Source of the DNA: Chitinophagaceae bacterium
GTDB lineage: Bacteria > Bacteroidota > Bacteroidia > Chitinophagales > Chitinophagaceae
Assembly: GCA_025963615.1 (NCBI GenBank)
Contig: JAOQAL010000143.1
Location: 1 to 8,457 of the forward strand
Direction: 5' to 3'
Length of the DNA: 8,457 bases
Below, piece by piece: positions 6,921 to 8,457 of the stretch (within the stretch, counting starts at the first letter, position 1; every line of letters begins with the position of its first letter). Under the pieces are notes generated by a model. It had not been told where the DNA came from, searched no databases, and worked only from the letters and a program-made list of their open reading frames with translations. Made by a program: the position numbers and the translations under genes.

Positions 6921-6964
6921 CCATGCAATTTGTCCGCAAGGATATTGACCCTGCATTTCATTGA
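6803..6964 (+). pseudogene. C-terminal fragment of another protein, possibly outer-membrane
   Basis: In the +2 frame relative to the truncated kinase, an open stretch reads QYKLSEKDNNNDDIRIW, then TTDRVQYALSSYGQQGKSFI and MLTMQFVRKDIDPAFH, ending at TGA 6962-6964. Its composition is protein-like and there is no start codon at its beginning; the frame is closed by a TAA at about 6773. The segment SSYGQQGKSFIMLTMQF resembles the last beta strand of TonB-receptor-like outer-membrane barrels of Bacteroidota, but this is only a resemblance. It starts exactly where kinase homology stops (about 6801-6806), which marks the probable deletion junction. Confidence 0.45.
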
Positions 6965-7067
6965 TCAGGTAGTAGCCCTAGTAGGCCTCGACGCTAATTC
7001 TTACCTGAAGTATGTTTCATGGGCTTTAACTTCGTAGCGAAATATATTGCTTTAACTAAGAACAGAA

Positions 7068-7709
7068 TTAATACGAATTATAAAAGGTGGGTGTTATATA
7101 AAATATCGTGTCAATAAAGAAAAGAATGCCTTTATCCGACAGCACATTCTCATCGTGCAGGTCTTCAAATATTAAACCGAGATCTACGTTGAAATAGTCG
7201 TTGTTCTTTTTGAGTTGAAAACCATTATACAACAGAAATTGCCTGACGAGATCAAGGTCGGTTGGTTGCGTAGCCACTACAAAGTCCTGTTTAACCACCG
7301 CATGGAGTTCTGTATTGATTAGCTTAAAACCTAAAAACGAATAGGCTGTTGCAGGAAAGAAATAGTTGTGAAGCAATAGGCTGTTGAAATAATCCAGCCA
7401 ATATTCATAAAAGATCCCCGCATTGGTTTTAAGGATCTCAGATTCACTTAACCGGTATACCTTTTGTTCCGCACCCTCACTAATAAAATCACTTTCTGAA
7501 ATTTCATCACCGTAAAAGAGGTTTTCCGCGTTGGTGAAGGCTAAGATTGCTTCTGCCTCTTTACTTTTGAGGTACTGCTGTTTTTGAGGGTCGAAGCCTG
7601 CTTGCGCATATCCTCTAAGGAAAGTTTGGGCCTTTTTGAGTGCGCTTCCCGTGCCAGACTGTTCATCTCCGAGAATGATATGTTGTAATTCATCTTTGAT
7701 GTTTTTCAT
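7068..7709 (-). CDS. Polyvalent-type protein-kinase-fold protein
   Basis: This 213-residue, probably cytoplasmic protein has a compact kinase fold of the class described in polyvalent proteins of phages and conjugative elements. Visible motifs: a glycine-loop analogue ISEGAEQKVYRL (76-87), the lysine strand EILKTN (91-96, K94), a helix YEYWLDYFNSLLLHNYF (101-117), a hinge-like strand HAVVKQDFV (136-144), a catalytic loop FEDLHDENVL (181-190) with D183 and N188 five residues apart as in HGDxxxxN kinases, and a metal-binding strand LFFIDTIF (196-203) with D200. The N-terminal 70 residues are helical and of unknown role. Kinase, nucleotidyl-transfer or toxin-like activity is possible; the substrate is unknown. 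It stands alone, convergent with the truncated kinase region, and has its own good promoter (7724-7754). Its place next to tRNA-derived scars suits mobile-element cargo. All motif residues appear intact, so it is probably functional. Confidence 0.72.
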   Translation of the reverse strand: MKNIKDELQHIILGDEQSGTGSALKKAQTFLRGYAQAGFDPQKQQYLKSKEAEAILAFTNAENLFYGDEISESDFISEGAEQKVYRLSESEILKTNAGIFYEYWLDYFNSLLLHNYFFPATAYSFLGFKLINTELHAVVKQDFVVATQPTDLDLVRQFLLYNGFQLKKNNDYFNVDLGLIFEDLHDENVLSDKGILFFIDTIFYITPTFYNSY

Positions 7710-7723
7710 TAATTAACAATATT

Positions 7724-7754
7724 CAAATATAACAGATTAAAATTAAGTTTCAAA
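7724..7754 (-). promoter_or_regulatory. Promoter of the kinase-fold gene
   Basis: On the minus strand TTTG (7754-7751), 19 bp, then TATATTTG (7731-7724) match the Bacteroidota consensus without mismatch and at normal spacing. Transcription should start near 7719, leaving a leader of only about 10 nt before the ATG at 7709. It is the best promoter in the window. Confidence 0.7.
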
Positions 7755-7900
7755 AACGCGCGCTACAGTTTGGGATTTGTGGATCCAGATTAAAACCAGC
7801 ATTAAAAACTTAAATCAACTGCTCAGTTAAGTGCACAGAAGTTGATGTTTCTGAAGGTCTTTGGGGGGTTATTAATGAAAATACTTTCAAAGTTAAGGAC

Positions 7901-7930
7901 GTGCGCCTGGTTGGGCTCGAACCAGGGACC
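7901..7930 (-). tRNA. tRNA 3'-end fragment (partial, degenerate)
   Basis: The minus strand reads GGTCCCTGGTTCGAGCCCA followed by ACCAGGCGCAC. It contains the T-loop signature GGTTCGA and looks like the variable region, T arm and acceptor end of a tRNA. No D arm or anticodon arm precedes it. The T stem is broken: CCTGG would need CCAGG, but CCAAC is present. It matches a tRNA end apart from four bases (ACCA where the plus-strand fragment at 8071 has GGTG). It is not a functional tRNA; more likely it is an attachment-site copy carried by an integrative element. Confidence 0.5.
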
Positions 7931-7990
7931 ATGTTTTTTTTGTCTTTGTAAATAGCTGATTTTTAGATATTTTTGTAATGTCAGAGAGGT

Positions 7991-8010
7991 GATTCCCCAA
8001 AACGGCCACC
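7991..8010. mobile_element. Possible transposon terminal-repeat remnant
   Basis: GATTCCCCAAAACGGCCACC resembles the multiple terminal repeats (GATTCCGG-x-AAAACGGCCACC-like words) that I associate with IS21-family elements of Bacteroidota. Only one copy is seen, and no transposase (IstA/IstB) is in the window. It is recognised from memory of the motif, so the call is weak. Confidence 0.25.
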
Positions 8011-8070
8011 AGGCCTTTTGTGCACCTTGTAAATGATTGAAAATCAGTACGAAATAGAGATATGAGTGTA

Positions 8071-8086
8071 GCCCAGGTGGGCGCAC
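8071..8086 (+). tRNA. tRNA 3'-terminal fragment (candidate attR)
   Basis: GCCCAGGTGGGCGCAC fits the last 16 bases of a tRNA: end of T loop, CCAGG closing the T stem, and acceptor strand TGGGCGC with discriminator A. Joined to the GGTCCCTGGTTCGA seen at 7930-7917 on the other strand it would form a perfect T arm. The expected 5' acceptor strand is GCGCCCA, as in some elongator tRNA-Met or Arg genes (identity inferred). It is followed at once by hairpin-rich DNA and a terminator, as after a real tRNA gene. This is the pattern left when an element integrates into a tRNA 3' end. Confidence 0.45.
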
Positions 8087-8111
8087 AAAACCCTCATCAG
8101 GCAGAGTTTTC

Positions 8112-8148
8112 AACCCTCTAAGTTATTGACTTAGAGGGTTTTTTTTTT
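8112..8148 (+). terminator. Strong intrinsic terminator
   Basis: A perfect 12-bp stem (AACCCTCTAAGT at 8112-8123 and ACTTAGAGGGTT at 8129-8140), a 5-nt loop TATTG and a following run of eight Ts form a textbook Rho-independent terminator for plus-strand transcription. A weaker hairpin (AAAACCCT...AGAGTTTT, 8087-8110, one mismatch) lies directly before it. No plus-strand gene now precedes it; it probably belonged to the tRNA whose 3' end remains at 8071-8086. Confidence 0.85.
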
Positions 8149-8229
8149 GTTTATCTCTCAAAAATGGTCGATAGCTTTGTGACGCTGGAATTTTCTATTT
8201 AGGATTTAGAACGAGTAGGTAGCTTTATG

Positions 8230-8457
8230 CTATTTATTTTTCATTGTTTTTTGCCATTCGTCCTGGGTTAGAATTTCTAAAAACTCATCGCGAAAGTGCC
8301 ATGCAGATACATACCCAGCTGAGACAACGAAACTTATTACCCAAGTTGTCTTTGCCCTCCATAATTTAAATGCACAAATGTCTGTCGCGGTGATAAAAGG
8401 ACTTGTTTCACCTAAATGTTGATGTGAGGATGCTTTTATTGTTTCTTTACCACCAGT
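8230..8457 (-). CDS. Unidentified protein, C-terminal 75 residues (runs off right edge)
   Basis: On the minus strand the frame is open from the window edge to a TAG at 8232-8230. The 75 visible residues are hydrophilic at first (TGGKETIKASSHQHLGETSP), then have a single hydrophobic stretch TTWVISFVVSAGYVSAW (about 37-53), and end in FRDEFLEILTQDEWQKTMKNK. This looks like a small membrane-anchored protein or the tail of a membrane protein. I do not recognise the family. Its lack of stops over 75 codons and sensible composition support a real gene. It transcribes toward the plus-strand terminator at 8112-8148, on the far side of the tRNA-derived scar, so it may belong to the conserved chromosome beyond the island. 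Confidence 0.55.
   Translation of the reverse strand, partial: TGGKETIKASSHQHLGETSPFITATDICAFKLWRAKTTWVISFVVSAGYVSAWHFRDEFLEILTQDEWQKTMKNK

Larger units (their letters stand above)
7710..8229. other. 520-bp gene-free scar region
   Basis: No intact gene is seen. It holds, from left to right, the promoter of the kinase-fold gene, a minus-strand tRNA 3'-end-like fragment (7901-7930), a possible transposon-end motif (7991-8010), a plus-strand tRNA 3'-end fragment (8071-8086), and a strong terminator (8112-8148). Two similar words, TTGTAAATAGCTGATTTT (about 7946-7963) and TTGTAAATGATTGAAAATC, lie about 80 bp apart and could be recombinase arm sites. A 96-codon minus-strand frame at 7823-8113 runs through these scars and is not credible as a gene. 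Confidence 0.55.

Noticed and set aside
6921..7030. Continuation of a kinase or regulator gene after the truncated kinase
   Set aside because: In the kinase frame the sequence after the stop reads FIDQVVALVGLDANSYLKYV and then stops; I could not link it to any family.
7896..8090. A complete tRNA gene
   Set aside because: Only 3'-end pieces are present; no D arm, anticodon arm or 5' acceptor strand can be placed on either strand.
7823..8113. 96-codon minus-strand reading frame
   Set aside because: It runs across both tRNA-like fragments and the transposon-like word; composition is not protein-like and no promoter or family is seen.
1..8457. CRISPR array, rRNA gene or riboswitch
   Set aside because: No regularly spaced short repeats, rRNA-like sequence or known riboswitch core was seen on reading both strands.

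Overview
The window looks like chromosomal DNA from a Bacteroidota bacterium, most likely Sphingobacteriaceae (Mucilaginibacter/Pedobacter-like). The reasons are promoter-like elements of the TTG...TAnnTTTG type, starts without obvious Shine-Dalgarno sequences, LytS/LytTR signalling pairs, KaiB beside a PAS histidine kinase, and the protein styles. The taxon is an inference; no marker gene is present. The content is signalling genes mixed with gene remains, and it ends in tRNA-derived scars typical of an integration hotspot.

Left part (1-2579, minus strand): a large CHASE3-coiled coil-PAS-PAS-HisKA-HATPase membrane histidine kinase, followed 110 bp downstream by the first 39 codons of a KaiB-like thioredoxin-fold protein that runs off the left edge. 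This suggests a Bacteroidota Kai-type signalling cluster continuing to the left. Upstream of the kinase (2580-3025) is a gene-free stretch holding a decayed plus-strand CheB-methylesterase-like gene, broken by stops and frameshifts.

Centre (3026-5939): a LytS-type sensor kinase and a LytTR response regulator form a tightly coupled minus-strand operon. It diverges from an exported outer-membrane beta-barrel-like protein on the plus strand. The shared 235-bp intergenic region carries two copies of a 39-bp direct repeat. Each copy holds two GTCAAA half-sites exactly 21 bp apart, the geometry expected of LytTR-domain binding sites. One copy overlaps the best promoter candidate of the kinase/regulator operon; the other sits just upstream of the likely promoter of the beta-barrel gene. 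The simplest model is a self-contained circuit: sensor, regulator, double operator and outer-membrane target.

Right part (6069-8457): a second LytS-type kinase is cut off right after its phosphoacceptor helices and joined, out of frame, to the C-terminal tail of an unrelated, perhaps outer-membrane, protein. It lacks an ATPase domain and a partner regulator. Next comes a minus-strand gene for a small kinase-fold protein of the kind found in polyvalent/mobile-element proteins, with a clear promoter. Then 520 bp without a complete gene contain two tRNA 3'-end fragments in opposite orientations, a possible transposon end and a strong intrinsic terminator. This reads as an attachment-site scar at the end of an integrated island. 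The last 228 bp hold the C-terminus of an unidentified minus-strand gene.
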